From NCBI GenBank assembly GCA_014843695.1, contig CM026404.1, positions 56,674,608 through 56,738,607 of the forward strand: a DNA stretch of 64,000 nt. The letters are read 5' to 3'. The notes under the pieces are model-generated. The model did not search any database and was not told the origin of the DNA. It saw only the letters and a list, made by a program, of their open reading frames with translations. Position 1 is the stretch's first letter. Every line of letters begins with the position of its first letter. The stretch comes from Archivesica marissinica. Taxonomy: Eukaryota; Mollusca; Bivalvia; Venerida; Vesicomyidae. The position numbers were made by a program, and so were the translations under genes. This document shows, in pieces, positions 12,001 through 27,000 of this stretch.

Positions 12001-15000
12001 CAGCAGTAGTAACCCAACAGTAGTAACCCAACAGTAGTAACCCAGCAGTAGTAACCCAACAGTAGTAACCCAACAGTAGTAACCCAGCAGTAGTAACCCA
12101 GCAGTAGTAACCCAAGTAACCCAACAGTAGTTACCCAGCAGTAGTAACCCAACAGTAGTAACCCAACAGTAGTAACCCAGCAGTAGTAACCCAACAGTAG
12201 TAACCCAACAGTAGTAACCCAACAGTAGTAACCCAACAGTAGTAACCCAACAGTAGTAACCCAGCAGTAGTAACCCAACAGTAGTAACCCAACAGTAGTA
12301 ACCCAACAGTAGTAACCCAACAGTAGTAACCCAACAGTAGTAACCCAGCAGTAGTAACCCAACAGTAGTAACCCAACAGTAGTAACCCAGCAGTAGTAAC
12401 CCAACAGTAGTAACCCAACAGTAGTAACCCAAGTAACCCAACAGTAGTAACCCAGCAGTAGTAACCCAAGTAACCCAGCAGTAGTAACCCAAGTAACCCA
12501 GCAGTAGTAACCCAGCAGTAGTAACCCAACAGTAGTAACCCAACAGTAGTAACCCAAGTAACCCAGCAGTAGTAACCCAACAGTAGTAACCCAACAGTAG
12601 TAACCCAACAGTAGTAACCTAGTAACCCAACAGTAGTAACCCAACAGTAGTAACCCAACAGTAGTAACCCAACAGTAGTAACCCAACAACAGTAGTAACC
12701 CAACAGTGACTTGTTTTCTAGGTCCTGTGTGATAAAAATACTGATATTTTTGAGCAGTAAAAGTACACAACAGCCTGTTAATACAGAACTCCTTAATCCC
12801 CTTTAAAATCAATAATGATGTCTTACAATTTACCATGACTCAATAATCTTACAGAAGATTATAAAATCAATGCAACAATAGGTAAAAGTGAAATCCTTTC
12901 CATATCAAAGAATCAGGAACGAAAGATTATGTTAATTTCGGTATCACAATATGTGTTTATTCCGGATACACCACAGACTGGGTCAGATGGAAGACATTTA
13001 TTTTCTTAATAAGTAGGATTTACATTTCCTCAGGATACAATTTAAATCCCTGTTAATCATACCAATATCTTATCTGGTTACAATATTTACCAGTATACGA
13101 TTTTTGTGAATTAATTAAAGGAACATAGCCATTGGTTTTTTGGTATTCTTATAACATTTCAATCAATTCAAAGTATTCTGCGTTATATGACTTAGGAGCA
13201 CAGTTAACTCTTTCAACACCAAGTAACTGACATGGACTGGTCCATGATATTCTTAGACCAATAAATGAATAAGAAAATTACATTCGGACCAGTTCATTTA
13301 TCAAGATGGGTAATTTTTGTCTAAAAATAGTATTATTACTGGCAAAAAGTGCAGATCCTGATGAGACGGCTCGTCACGAGCCGGCTCATCTGGATCTACA
13401 CTTTTTGTAAGCCTATTGAGAGGTCTGTGGTGTTAAAAAAAAAAACATTTCAAATATTGAAATGTGAAGAAATTGAATGAGCTGACTTTGTCATTTCTGG
13501 AGGAAGACAACGGATCGGGCAGTATTTCAGACGCAGACAGGTGCCCAGGTGGAACCACAAACCTTCAGCAAGCCGGCTTCTTCACATGATAAAATGCAAC
13601 ATCCCCAGTAGGATTTGAACCCACAGTGGTGACGGGTAAGTGATTTGAAGTCAGCGACCGTAACAACTTGACCCATGGTTGAAGAAGAATTGAAAATGTG
13701 CCTTTAAAGTATTGTGAGACAGTGTTCTCTCACGGTTCATTGACAAGTACAATCTTTTCAAGCTGCACATCCAGATGTTCAATGAAGTGGTAAGTCTTTT
13801 AATATTGATTCAAACTCTACAAGCAAATGAATGCTGGTAAATGAATGGATTAGGCATTGTTGTACAATAGAACAATGATATAGTCTCTCAAATACTGCAA
13901 ACGAAGCCACCATATTCCGGTACACCACTCTTTTGTGTACTTCCACACGGCTTAATGGATCAATTTTATCGTGTATATGCATTTGTTTACTTCTACTATT
14001 TTTTTTATATAACCATATTTTATTGCAAAATATTTACTTCTAATAGAAATATATGGACGATATTTGTTTGTTTCGATGCATGATCAAGTCATATTTTACT
14101 ATTGGCAATGACAATAGCAGCTATTTTAAGGAATTTTGCTTAAAAATCTTTGAAAGATTAACAGAACACAATAAATACAACAAGTGGATATGGGACAAAC
14201 TCAGAACAGAAGTTGTTTTTTTAACTTTATTTATTTTACAACGATTGCGAAGCAAGTTTTAACAACTTATATTAATCACTCTCGTTGGCGCGGATGAAAG
14301 CATAAATGTGGTCATTCATAATGGAGGAAACCGGAGTTCCCGGAGAAAACCAACCTGTCCAATCTGGCGACCACCGTACCATCTCACATACTTCCCTGTC
14401 CGAGGATCGAACCCAGGTCGCATTGGTGAGAAGCGAGCGCGCTAACCACTGCGCTAATCGGACAGCACAACAAAGAAGTTTATGGTCATCGTCACATTTC
14501 ATTGATTAACTCCACCCCCTTTTAAAGTTCAGTAGTGCAACTGTACACGGTACACTCCACAAAGTATCAAGCATGCAATGTGTGCATGCACAGTATTTTT
14601 CCTTTAACTTAAACAGTAACTATCATCAAAAAAAACCCTTACAGCTCATGCTCTTCTTGTTTGCAGCACATTGAATCTATTTATTGCTGAAAGTATTCTT
14701 AGTTTATACAAATTTATTTTAGCTTGTTGAGAAGAGGCAATGTTTGAGAAGAGGCAATGTTGGAGAAGAGGCAATGTTGGAGAAGAGGCAATGTTGGAGA
14801 AGAGGCAATGTTGGAGAAGAGGCAATGTTGGAGAAGAGGCAATGTTGGAGAAGAGGCAATGTTTGAGAAGAGGAAATGTTGGAGAAGAGGCAATGTTGGA
14901 GAAGAGGAAATGTTGGAGAAGAGGAAATGTTGGAGAAGAGGCAATGTTTGAGAAAAGGAAATGTTGGAGAAGAGGCAATGTTGGAGAAGAGGCAATGTTT

Positions 15001-18000
15001 GAGAAGAGGCAATGTTGGAGAAGAGGCAATGTTTGAGAAGAGGAAATGTTGGAGAAGAGGCAATGTTGAATTTAAATGGCTTGACTAAGAGCACAATCCA
15101 GTGGGGAGCGAACACTGGTCCTTCGCGAACACGCTACCACTGAGCTATCACGACTTCCAAGTATTCTTGATTCTGTATGTATCCCACTTTTTAAACAATT
15201 TTATTTCATGATCACAGTGACCGTGACCTGGTGATACATCAAATGGTCATAAATCTCTCTGTATGAATTCTTGAGAGGTGCATTATTGATAGCAATTATT
15301 AAATTACTTTTGGTAGTCAAAATTGTATTAACCCATTCAACACCAAGTAACTGACATATGTCACATGGACTGGTGCATGATATTTTTAGATTAATTACAA
15401 TTGGACCAGTTCATTTATCAAAATGGGTAATTTTGTCTGAAAATAGTAATATTACTGGTAAAAAGTGCAGATCATGATGAGAAAGCTCATCACGAGTTGG
15501 CTCACCTGGATCTACACTTTTTGTAAGATCCCTTATGTAAATATGTACAGATCCCTTATGTAAATATATACAGATCCCTTATGTAAATATGTACAGATCC
15601 CTTATGTAAATATGTACAGATCCCTTATGTAAATATGTACAGATCCCTTATGTAAATATGTACAGATCCATTATGTAAATATATACAGATCCCTTATGTA
15701 AATATATACAGATCCCTTATATAAATATGTACAGATCCCTTATGTAAATATGTACAGATCCCTTATGTAAATAAGCACATATCCCTTATGTAAATATATA
15801 CAGATCGGACAGGTGGGTTTTCTCCGGGTACTCTGGTTTCCTCCCACACGAATGACCACAAATACGCTTTCATACATGCCAACGAGAGTGATTAATATAA
15901 GTTGTTACAGCTTGTTTCGCAATCGTTGTAAAATAAATAAAGTTTAAATATATAATCCTGAACATCCAGTGTTGTAGGGACATATGAACGAGAATGTGAC
16001 AGCTTACCCATGATGCCTTGTTCGAGCAGAGCGATGTATTCCAACTGGGCTCGTAGGAAGTCTACATGACACTCCATCTGGTGGTACAGCTTAAATGCTC
16101 GTACATAATGCTTCTCCGACAACTGCCGTAGATGCTTCCTCCTCTGCATGGAACACTATAATATACATACACAGCTTGTTCTATAAAACAAAGGTTGGTA
16201 ATCAGCTTCTTCTCAATGTACATGTAAATATATTTTTGTGTGTGTTTTACGTTTATTTATCGTCGCTACCGGTTGCCGATATGAGCGGCGCCGCCTGAAG
16301 AGATTAGTCATTTTAGATTTTTGGAGGATAGTGCAATGATACAGACAGAGACCCATTCCAGAGTCTCCGCTGGTTCTTTTACGTGTACAGTGTAAAGCAC
16401 CGACACGAGACCTCGGTTTAACATCCCATCTGAAAGACTGTTAATTTTATTAGGGTCAGACTGGGGATCGAACCTGCGATCCCTGGTAAATATATTAATC
16501 ACAGTGTATTCAGTGTAATACAAGCATCTCATAATTTCTTATATGTACACACGTGTAATAACACAGGTAGAATTCTTATTGGTTTAGATAATAATCCATA
16601 TAATTTGTAAATTAAACTTTTACGGTATGCATATTTCTATACGAATTGGTACGTTAATGGTAAGACATACGGTACTTACTATTTAAAAGAAGTATCAATG
16701 CAATTATAACCGCTGTTTAAAACTTAAATATAACACTGCTTTGCGATCCTAAATTTATAATCTTCTTAACCCTTTCAACCCCACAGGCCTCTAAATATGC
16801 TACTACATACATAGTACATACGGTACTTACGATTTAAAAGAAGTATCAATGCAATTATAACCGCTGTTTAAAACTTAAATATAACACTGCTTTGCGATCC
16901 TAAATTTATAATCTTCTTAACCCTTTCAACCCCACAGGCCTCTAATACAACAACAACAACAAAAAAAACAACAAAACCCAACAAAAAACACCCACCAAAA
17001 ACCAACCCCAACCCCACACCCAAACACACAACAACATACGGTACTTACGATTTAAAAGAATATCAATGCAATTATAACCGCTGTTTAAAACTTAAAAAAC
17101 ACCCACCAAAAAACCTAACCCTTTCAACCCCACGGCTCTAAATATGCTACTACATACAAGTACATACGGTACTTACGATTTAAAAGAAGTATCAATGCAA
17201 TTATAACCGCTGTTTAAAACTTAATATAACACTGCTTTGCGATCCTAAATTTATAATCTTCTTAACCCTTTCAACCCCACAGGCCTCTAAATAGGCTTAT
17301 GAAAAGTGTAGATCCAGATGAGCCGGCTCATGACGAGCCGTCTCATCAGGATCTGCACTTTTTTGCCAGTAATAATTATTACTATTTTTAGATAAAATTA
17401 CCCATTTTGATAAATGAACTGGTCCAAACGTAATTTTCTTATTAATTTATTGGTCTGAAAATATCACGCACCAGTCTATGTCAGTTACTTGAGGTTGAAT
17501 GGGTTAAACAGCAACTTTTGGTGGTTGAAATTAAATCTTTTAGTCTTATCTAGTCAAAATGAAATATTTGTAATTGTCAGTACAGGCTGTGATGTAACGT
17601 TTCCATCCCTGATTAGAATGACATAATACACATATAGTTTATACAAACTCATTTTAGCGAGTTTTTACAACATTACATTAATCACTCTCGAGACCTCATT
17701 CCTGATGGAATCAAGGAAAGGGATTAGATGTACAATGTAACTTTTCCCCCAATCCTAACTGTGCTGTTGCAACTATATTGCAACTGTAGCCTTATGTTAT
17801 GTACCATTCTTGAATAAAATATTGTTTAAATTAATGAGGGAGAGAGAACAGGTAATGTAGAACTTAAGTGCCTTGCCTAAGGAGACACTCGTAACGGCTA
17901 CAGCTGGGCGCAAACTCCAGGCTGGTTCACACCTGACGTGAAAGAGGAACAACTGCGCTATCAGGACTTCCACAATACACATAAACTGGTCTACTAGTAA

Positions 18001-21000
18001 CTCCTGCTGAGGTGTATAAGCCTGTCTACAGGTAAATCACTAAAGAGTTCGATCCCCCGTCTGACCCTAATAAAAATTAACAGTCTTTCAGATGGGACGT
18101 TAAACCAAGGTCTCGTGTCGGTGCTTTACACCGTGCACGTAGAAGAACCAGAGGAGACTCTGGAATGGGTCTCTGTCTGTATCACTGCACTATCCTCCAA
18201 AATCTAGAATGACTAATATCTTCAGGAGGCGTCGCTCATATGGGCAACCGGTAGCGACGATAAATAAACGTAAAACACACAATCACTAAAGAAGTTTAGG
18301 GCAACTGCCAATAGCCCAGTAAGTTTCTATGGGCCACTAGTGGTTGCCAGGGTTATTGAGCATAGCTGCCATATTCTTCAAGGCAAAAAGTAGAGGGGGA
18401 CAGGTTTGTTCCTGTGAATTTCACCTAATGATAGTTAAATGTGTACCGGTGAAATACGACATCCGCTGCCAATGTATGAACCAGAAACAGATCGTGCAAA
18501 GTAAAGCTTTGGATGAAAGCTCAACCCAAATTCTCCTGGAATTTCAGGTAAATGCTGCATTACTTTCAGCGGCAACTTACCTCTCCCCTAAGCGTGTTAT
18601 GGAACAGCGAGGCAAGTCTATGGTTGATGGTAGCTGCTCGGAACTGGTACATCGGTTGACTAGCAAACGAGGAGTCTTCTCTGCAGTATTTCAGTGAATT
18701 ATCCATCAAATTGGCTATCTCATTCTCTATCTGTATATGGTACAAGAAAGTCGTGTAATTAGTGCTGTTAGATTAATATTCACACCAATTAATCAAATAT
18801 ATAATACTATGCATGCTTTGCATTTCGAATGTGGGTTTTGGAATGTGGGGCGTCCGAAGTGTTTATGTCACAAGATTACTGTATGTGATCACAGTCACCA
18901 TTAGTTGGCATTATAAAATGTTGACTAGACAGGTTATAAATACAAACATAGATTGCTTGTAAGCTATGACAGACGGATCTGTATTCCAGTGGTAACACGC
19001 TGGACTGGTAATCCAGGGATCGCAGGTTCGATTCCCCATCTGACCCTTTTAAATAAACAGTCTTTCAGATGGGACTTTAAACTGAGGTCTTGTGTCGGTG
19101 CTTTACACCGTGCACGTAAAAGAACTAGAGGAGACTTTGGTATGGGTCTCTGTCTGTATCATTGCACTATCCTCCAAAAATCTAAAATGACTAATCTCTT
19201 CATGAGGCGTCGCTCATATGGGCAACTGGTAGCGACGATTAAAAAAACCGTAAAACACAATTGTGAGCTATGCAGAGGGGAGAGCTAGAGACTGGTTGTG
19301 TTGCAGACAGGACCTGAATGGGTTCCGTCTATAATTGGTTACAATAATTGATAATAGTTTCTTGAATATAATACATAAACACATGGATGAAGATCACACT
19401 ATTCATTAGAATAAACTTACTGCCATTATAATATTATTTAAATGATATAACATTACTTGGTACCAAGTTTATTGGATACTACTATGACATCCCAGCCATG
19501 CACGTCTGTCTATATCCCTACGTCATTCTATTCCTAGGTTACTCAATACCCATTGGTAAAATGATCTTCAATGTATCATACCGAGGACAGGCTTATTATG
19601 ATAACAACACTGACCATAAGCACAGCTATACATTAAACAAGGCTCAATCCTCCAACCTCCACAAATAATCAACATAGTGTCTCAACTATCCCCCTGATAA
19701 AGAGTATATGAGCCATTAAACACAGCTGTTAGCCAAGAGTTGCTAGCCGAGATGTTAGCCAAGAGATTTCAGCCCAAAGTTGTTAGCCGAGAGATGTCAG
19801 CCAAGAGATGTCAGCCCAAAGTTGTTAGCCGAGATGTTAGCCAAGAGATGTCAGCCAAGAGTTGTTAGCCAAGAGTTGTTAGCCAAGAGTTGTTAGCCAA
19901 GAGATGTCAGCCCAGAGTTGTTAGCCGAGATGTTAGCCAAGAGTTGTTAGCCAAGAGATGTTAGCAGAGATGTTAGCCAAGAGTTGTTAGCAGAGATGTT
20001 AGCCAAGAGATGTCAGCCCAGAGTTGTTAGCCGAGATGTTAGCCCAGAGTTGTTAGCCAAGATGTCAGCCAAGAGATGTCAGCCAAGAGTTGTTAGCCCA
20101 GAGATGTCAGCCCAGAGTTGTTAGCCCAGATGTTAGCCTAGTGATGTCAGCCAGAGTTGTTAGCCGAGATGTTAGCCAAGAGTTGATAGCCAAGAGATGT
20201 CAGCCAAGAGTTGTCAGCCAAGAGTTGTTAGCCACGAGTTGTTAGCCAAGAGATGTCAGCCCAGAGTTGTTAGCCAAGAGATGTCAGCCCAGAGTTGTTA
20301 GCCAAGAGATGTCAGCCAAGAGTTGTTAGCCACGAGTTGTTAGCCAAGATATGTTAGCCCAGAGTTGTTAGCCAAGAGTTGTTAGCCAAGAGATGTCAGC
20401 CCAGAGTTGTTAGCCAAGAGTTGTTAGCCAAGATATGTCAGCCCAGAGTTGTTAGCTGAGATGTTAGCCAAGAGATGTCAGCCCAAAGTTGTTAGCCCAG
20501 ATGTTAGCCAAGAGATGTTAGACAAGAGTTGCAAGCCGAGATGTTAGCCAAGAGTTGTTAGTCGAGAGTTGTCAGCCAAGAGTTGTTAGCCAAGAGTTGT
20601 TAGCCAAGAGATGTTAGCCAAGAGTTGTTAGCCAGAGTTGTTAGCCAAGAGTTGTTAGTCAGAGTTGTTAGCCAAGAGTTGTTAACCAAGAGTTGTTAGC
20701 CAAGAGTTGTTAGCAGAGATGTTAGCCAAGAGTTGTTAGCCCAGAGATGTTAGCCAAGAGTTGTTAGCCAAAGTTGTTAGCCAAGAGTTGTTAGTCAGAG
20801 TTGTTAGCCAAGAGTTGTTAACCAAGAGTTGTTAGCCAAGAGTTGTTAGCAGAGATGTTAGCCAAGAGTTGTTAGCCCAGAGATGTTAGCCAAGAGTTGT
20901 TAGCCCAGAGTTGTTAGCCAAGAGATGTCAGCCCAGAGTTGTTAGCCGAGATGTCAGCCCAGAGTTGTTAGCCAAGATGTCAGCCCAGAGTTGTTAGCCA

Positions 21001-24000
21001 AGAGATGTTAGCCAAGATGTTAGCCGAGGTGTCAGCCCAGAGTTGTTAGCCAAGAGATGTTAGCCAAAAGATGTCAGCCAATAGTTGTTAGCCAAGAGAT
21101 GTCAGCCAAGATGTTAGCCAAGAGATGTTAGCCAATAGTTGTTAGCCAAGAGATGTTAGCCAAGAGATGTTAGCCAAGATGTTAGCCAAGAGTTGTTAGC
21201 CAAGAGATGTCAGCCAGAGTTGTTAGCCAAGAGTTGTTAGCCAAGAGATGTCAGCCAGAGTTGTTAGCCGAGATGTTAGCCTAGTGATGTCAGCCAAGAG
21301 ATGTCAGCCAGAGTTGTTAGCCAAGATGTTAGCCAAGAGTTGTTAGCCAAGAGATGTCAGCCAAGAGTTGTTAGCCACGAGTTGTTAGCCAAGAGATGTC
21401 AGCCCAGAGTTGTTAGCCAAGAGATGTCAGACCAGAGTTGTTAGCCACGAGTTGTTAGCCAAGATATGTCAGCCCAGAGTTGTTAGCCAAGAGTTGTTAG
21501 CCAAGAGATGTCAGCCCAAAGTTGTTAGCCCAGATGTTAGCCAAAAGATGTTAGACAAGAGTTGCAAGCCGAGATGTTAGCCAAGAGTTGTTAGTCGAGA
21601 GTTGTTAGCCAAGAGTTGTTAGCCAAGAGTTGTTAGCCAAGAGATGTTAGCCAAGAGTTGTTAGCCAAGAGGTGTTAGCCAGAGTTGTTAGCCAAGAGAT
21701 GTCAGCCAGAGTTGTTAGCCAAGAGTTGTTAGCCAAGATATGTCAGCCCAGAGTTGTTAGCCAAGAGTTGTTAGCCAAGAGTTGTTAGCCAAGAGTTGTT
21801 AGCCAAGAGATGTCAGCCCAGAGTTGTTAGCCAAGAGTTGTTAGCCGAGATGTCAGCCCAGAGTTGTTAGCCGAGATGTCAGCCCAGAGTTGTTAGCCAC
21901 GAGTTGTTAGCCAAGATGTCAGCCCAGAGTTGTTAGCCAAGAGATTTTAGCCAAGAGATGTCAGCCAATAGTTGTTAGCCAAGATGTCAGCCCAGAGTTG
22001 TTAGCAGAGATGTCAGCCCAGAGTTGTTAGCCACGAGTTGTTAGCCAAGATGTCAGCCCAGAGTTGTTAGCCAAGAGATGTTAGCCAAGAGATGTCAGCC
22101 AATAGTTGTTAGCCGAGATGTCAGCCCAGAGTTGTTAGCCAAGAGATGTTAGCCAAGAGATGTCAGCCAATAGTTGTTAGCCAAGAGATGTCAGCCAAGA
22201 TGTTAGCCAAGAGATGTTAGCCAATAGTTGTTGGCCAAGAGATGTTAGCCAATAGTTGTTAGCCAAGATGTTAGCCAAGATGTTAGCCAAGAGATGTTAG
22301 CCGAGATGTCAGCCCAGAGTTGCTAGCCAAGAGTTGCTAGCCGAGATGTTAGCCAAGAGTTGTTAGCCAAGATGTCAGCCAAGAGTTGCTAGCCGAGATG
22401 TTAGCCAAGAGTTGCTAGCCGAGATGTTAGCCAAGAGTTGCTAGCCGAGATGTTAGCCTAGAGTTGTTAGCCAAGAGATGTTAGCCCCAATGTTAGCCAA
22501 GAGTTGTCAGTCCAGAGTTGTTAGTCGAGATGTTAGCCAAGAGTTGTTAGTCGAGAGTCGTTAGCTCTGATGCCAATAGTGGGCGGCTCATTTCCAATGA
22601 CACCATGCTACGCAACAGAAGCTTTAATGTAAGAGAGACAACCCTGATACTCACTTCTGTCATCTCAGTAAGGGTAAAAGATTACCCTTTTTTCATTTTA
22701 TTCAACAAAAACCACAGCAAGAAGTGATAGTTGTACATATTGATTTCCTCTATGCCAATTATTGAGGAGACTAGGACCGTAAGGTTAGACAGTTGTGGTG
22801 GGATGGATCATCCCACTCTGGCCAACATGTATGTGATGTTACTGTGGCTGTGCACAACCTACTGAGGTCTGTGGTGTTGAAAGGGTTAAGCCAATACTAC
22901 AAACTGATTGTGCATTTAACGCCGACAAAATGATCTTCATTACACAAAATGTGTGGTCAAAACCCATGTCGTCTTTACTTGCATATATATATATATATAT
23001 AGGATCTTATATGAGTGGTGATTTCATACTATATTTTATGAAACGAGTTTCGAAATTGTTTTAGTAAGCAAGCCTCTTGGCAGCTTGTGGAGGCCATTTG
23101 CTATTTCACCCAAACCACACTGTGTTCTAGCTCAAGTGCTTCTTGCGCTTACCTCTTCTTTGTTTATGGACGACAATGGAGCATAGTCCTGCAGCAGCGA
23201 GGCCATGTTGAAGTATGTGGTGGATAATTCCCATCTGATGGACTCTACAATGTTCTTGAAACCATGACTACCCAGTGTCAGTGCTCTCTTATACTCGTCT
23301 ATAGCCTGTGCAGAGTTAAATTCTTCAATTCTTAAAGCCACATACCAGGGTTCATTTTAGGTCAGAATTTTTGGGAGAAGTGAGAAAGCACGCGATCGTG
23401 TCCTTAAATGGTGTTACTTAATAAATTGCAACAAAATATGGTTAAACTGCACAGTATGACCATTAAATACAACATTTGAATAGAAGGAGTGCTTTATAAT
23501 GGGCCAGTGTATCCTACTGGCTAACATTTGTATGTACAGTAAATTGTAAAAAAATATATTTAGAGAGAAGTGGGGCCCACAAAGGGCAGTCAGTGTCCCT
23601 GGGGCAAAGTCAGTGTCCCTGGGGCGACTAATTCACCCACATCACCCTCTAACATGATCCCTGACATACTATTTTCAGTTTTTCACTTTTTACTGTTATG
23701 CAAAATAAAAATGATATATTTATAAATATTTACTTATATATCTTTCTTCCACTTATGGTGATATATTTATACTTATATATCTTTCTTCCACTTATGGTGA
23801 TATATTTATACTTATATATCTTTCTTCCACTTATGGTGATATATTTATACTTATATATCTTTCTTCCACTTATGGTGATATATTTATACTTATATATCTT
23901 TCTTCCACTTATGGTGATATATTTATACTTATATATCTTTCTTCCACTTATGGTGATATATTTATACTTATATATCTTTCTTCCACTTATGGTGATATAT

Positions 24001-27000
24001 TTATACTTATATATCTTTCTTCCACTTATGGTGATATATTTATACTTATATGCAGTTATTTACTTATAGTAGGCGGGACAGACTTCAGTTAATTCAACTT
24101 TCAAGTTTATTAGCAATCGGCAAAACATTTGCCTTTGGCCATTTACAATTTCACTAACTTATGGCAAAGACAATAAATATATACACATGACAATAAATAT
24201 ACAATTTATACAAATAACAAAACACACAAACACATCAGTACAGTAAACGATCAGTAGACAAATCTAATCTAATTTCCAAGAGTATTTTTACGTAGGCATA
24301 GCGCTTCTTTCACAAATCGAGCAATATTCAGCAAACATTTACTATTTTTTTATTGACATTAACACGTTGAATTTTTGAGTGGTGGGCCAGGAACACTTGC
24401 CCAGATATTTTGATCTTATAAATTTATACAATGGGCAGCACAACATAAAGTGAAATTCGGATTCTACCATATTTTGTGAACAGAGTTTACATAATCTATT
24501 TTGTCTGTCAACATTATTGAGTGGAATATTCAACCCTTGGCTACGGTCATGACAGCTTGTTGTGGTAAATGGAATGTTCAACCCTTGGCTACGGTCATGG
24601 CAGCTTGTTGTGGTAAATGGAATGTTCAACCCTTGGCTACGGTCATGGCAGCTTGTTGTGGTAAATGGAATGTTCAACCCTTGGCTATGGTCATGACAGC
24701 TTGTTGTGGTAAATGGAATGTTCAACCCTTGGCTACGGTCATGACAGCTTGTTGTGGTAAATGGAATGTTCAACCCTTGGCTACGGTCATGACAGCTTGT
24801 TGTGGTAAATGGAATGTTCAACCCTTGGCTACGGTCATGACAGCTTGTTGTGGTAAATGGAATGTTCAACCCTTGGCTACGGTCATGGCAGCTTGTTGTG
24901 GTAAATGGAATGTTCAACCCTTGGCTACGGTCATGACAGCTTGTTGTGGTAAATGGAATGTTCAACCCTTGGCTACGGTCATGACAGCTTGTTGTGGTAA
25001 ATGGAATGTTCAACCCTTGGCTACGGTCATGACAGCTTGTTGTGGTAAATGGAATGTTCAACCCTTGGCTACGGTCATGGCAGCTTGTTGTGGTAAATGG
25101 AATGTTCAACCCTTGGCTACAGTCATGGCAGTTTGTTGTGGTGAGTGGAATGTTCAACCCTTGGCTACAGTCATGGCAGCTTGTTGTGGTGAGTGGAATG
25201 TTCAACCCTTGGCTACGACCCTGGTTGGGATCATGACAGCTTGTTGTGGTGAGTGGAATGTTCAACCCTTGGCTACAGTCATGACAGCTTGTTGTGGTGA
25301 GTGGAATGTTCAACCCTTGGCTACAGTCATGACAGCTTGTTGTGGTGAGTGGAATGTTCAACCCCTGGCTACACCCGATCATGACAGCTTGTTGTGGTGA
25401 GTGGAATGTTCAACCCCTGGCTACGACCCTGGTTGGGATCATGACAGCTTGTTGTGGTGAGTGGCATGTTCAACCCCTGGCTACGACCCTGGTTGGGATC
25501 ATGACAGCTTGTTGTGGTAAGTGGAATGTTCAACCCCTGGCTACGACCCTGGTTGGGATCATGACAGCTTGTTGTGGTGAGTGGCATGTTCAACCCCTGG
25601 CTACGACCCTGGTTGGGATCATGACAGCTTGTTGTGATGAGTGGAATGTTCAACCCCTGGCTACGACCCTGGTTGGGATCATGACAGCTTGTTGTGGTGA
25701 GTGGAATGTTCAACCCTTGGCTACAACCCTGGTTGGGATCATGACAGCTTGTTGTGGTGAGCGGAATGTTCTACCCCTGCTACGACCCTGGTTGGGATCA
25801 TGACAGCTTGTTGTGGTGAGTGGAATGTTCTACCCTTGGCTACGACCCTGGTTGGGATCATGACAGCTTGTTGTGGTGAGTGGAATGTTCTACCCTTGGC
25901 TACGACACTGGTTGGGATCATGACAGCTTGTTGTGGTGAGTGGAATGTTCAACCCCTGGCTACGACCCTGGTTGGGATCATGACAGCTTATACCCCAGCA
26001 CCACCTTAAGATATTATTTCAGACATGTATGGGCAATGAACTTTCAACTTCCAAACCTACTTACCATTTGAAAATAATGTCTTTCCTTTGCAGAGAACTC
26101 CTGTTTCTCACTTTTGATGGCCATCTGTGTGTAGGCAGTTGCACAGAGCCTCATCAGACGTCCGTAGTTACAGTGCAGCAATGCCTGGTTCGCGATGTCC
26201 TTTATCTCCTCAAACACTTCAATCCCTTGTGCAAATGTCTGACGACCTTTCACCCACAGTGTCATCATTTCTTGTGATGGCTTGCTTCCTACAACTTACA
26301 CGACATAAGATACAGGCATGTAGCTACTGATTACTGTAAACTTATCAATTCGTTTGTTTTTGTGGTTTAATTAAAGTAAGTAGTGTATTGGTTTTTTTAT
26401 TTGTATTTTTTGGGGATTGCACCGACACCATAGGTCATATAGTGGACTCTCCAGCTGTTATTGGTGGATTATGACCAGGTGGGGGGTGGCTGTCCTTCCA
26501 TTCCAATCAGTATTTCAGGCACGGATGGACACTTGGGTAGAACCACCGACTTTCTGCAAGCCAGCTGGATAGAAAGAAATGAGCATAAACATTAATCTTC
26601 ACGCAATTACCGTGAACTTCTAAGTGTGACCTTGACCTTTAATACACGGAGTTTGTATGTGCCAAGTTATTGTAATATGCCAAGTCAACATTTATAAGAC
26701 TTATAGAGAAGACAGGAAACTCGTGAAACATTTAACTTCTAAACAATATTTGAGCTCGACAATACACTTCTATAGGTATCTATACCCTCTGACCTCTAAG
26801 TCTGACCTTTAAGTCTGGCATTGATATTTAAAGTACAGATCTAGGTGTTGATTAGATGTGGCAAAGATTTGCGCAAAGTTAAAATAAAATCTGTCCTTAA
26901 TAGTATCCTCCAAAAATCTAAAATGACTAATCTCTCCAGGAGGCGTCGCTCTTATGGGCAACCGGTAGCGACGATAAATAAACGTAAAACACACACGTAC

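Noticed and set aside
10489..12706. Interstitial telomere-like repeat
   Set aside because: TAACCC occurs once per 14-bp unit but the unit is AACCCAACAGTAGT, not tandem TTAGGG/CCCTAA.
10628..12836. Long minus-strand frames (up to 642 codons) of LLLGYYCWVTTVG repeats
   Set aside because: Stop-free translation of the 14-bp array; several frames are open at once and no non-repeat coding sequence is attached.
18344..18697. 117-codon plus-strand frame
   Set aside because: It is antisense to EDRF1 exon 12 (18581-18730), which has clear homology on the minus strand.
24342..25803. Repeat proteins (SQGLNIPFTTTSCHD; MTACCGKWNVQPLATV)
   Set aside because: Units of 48 and 60 bp are multiples of three; both strands are open. 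Only the last about 60 codons on the minus strand are real LINE remnant.
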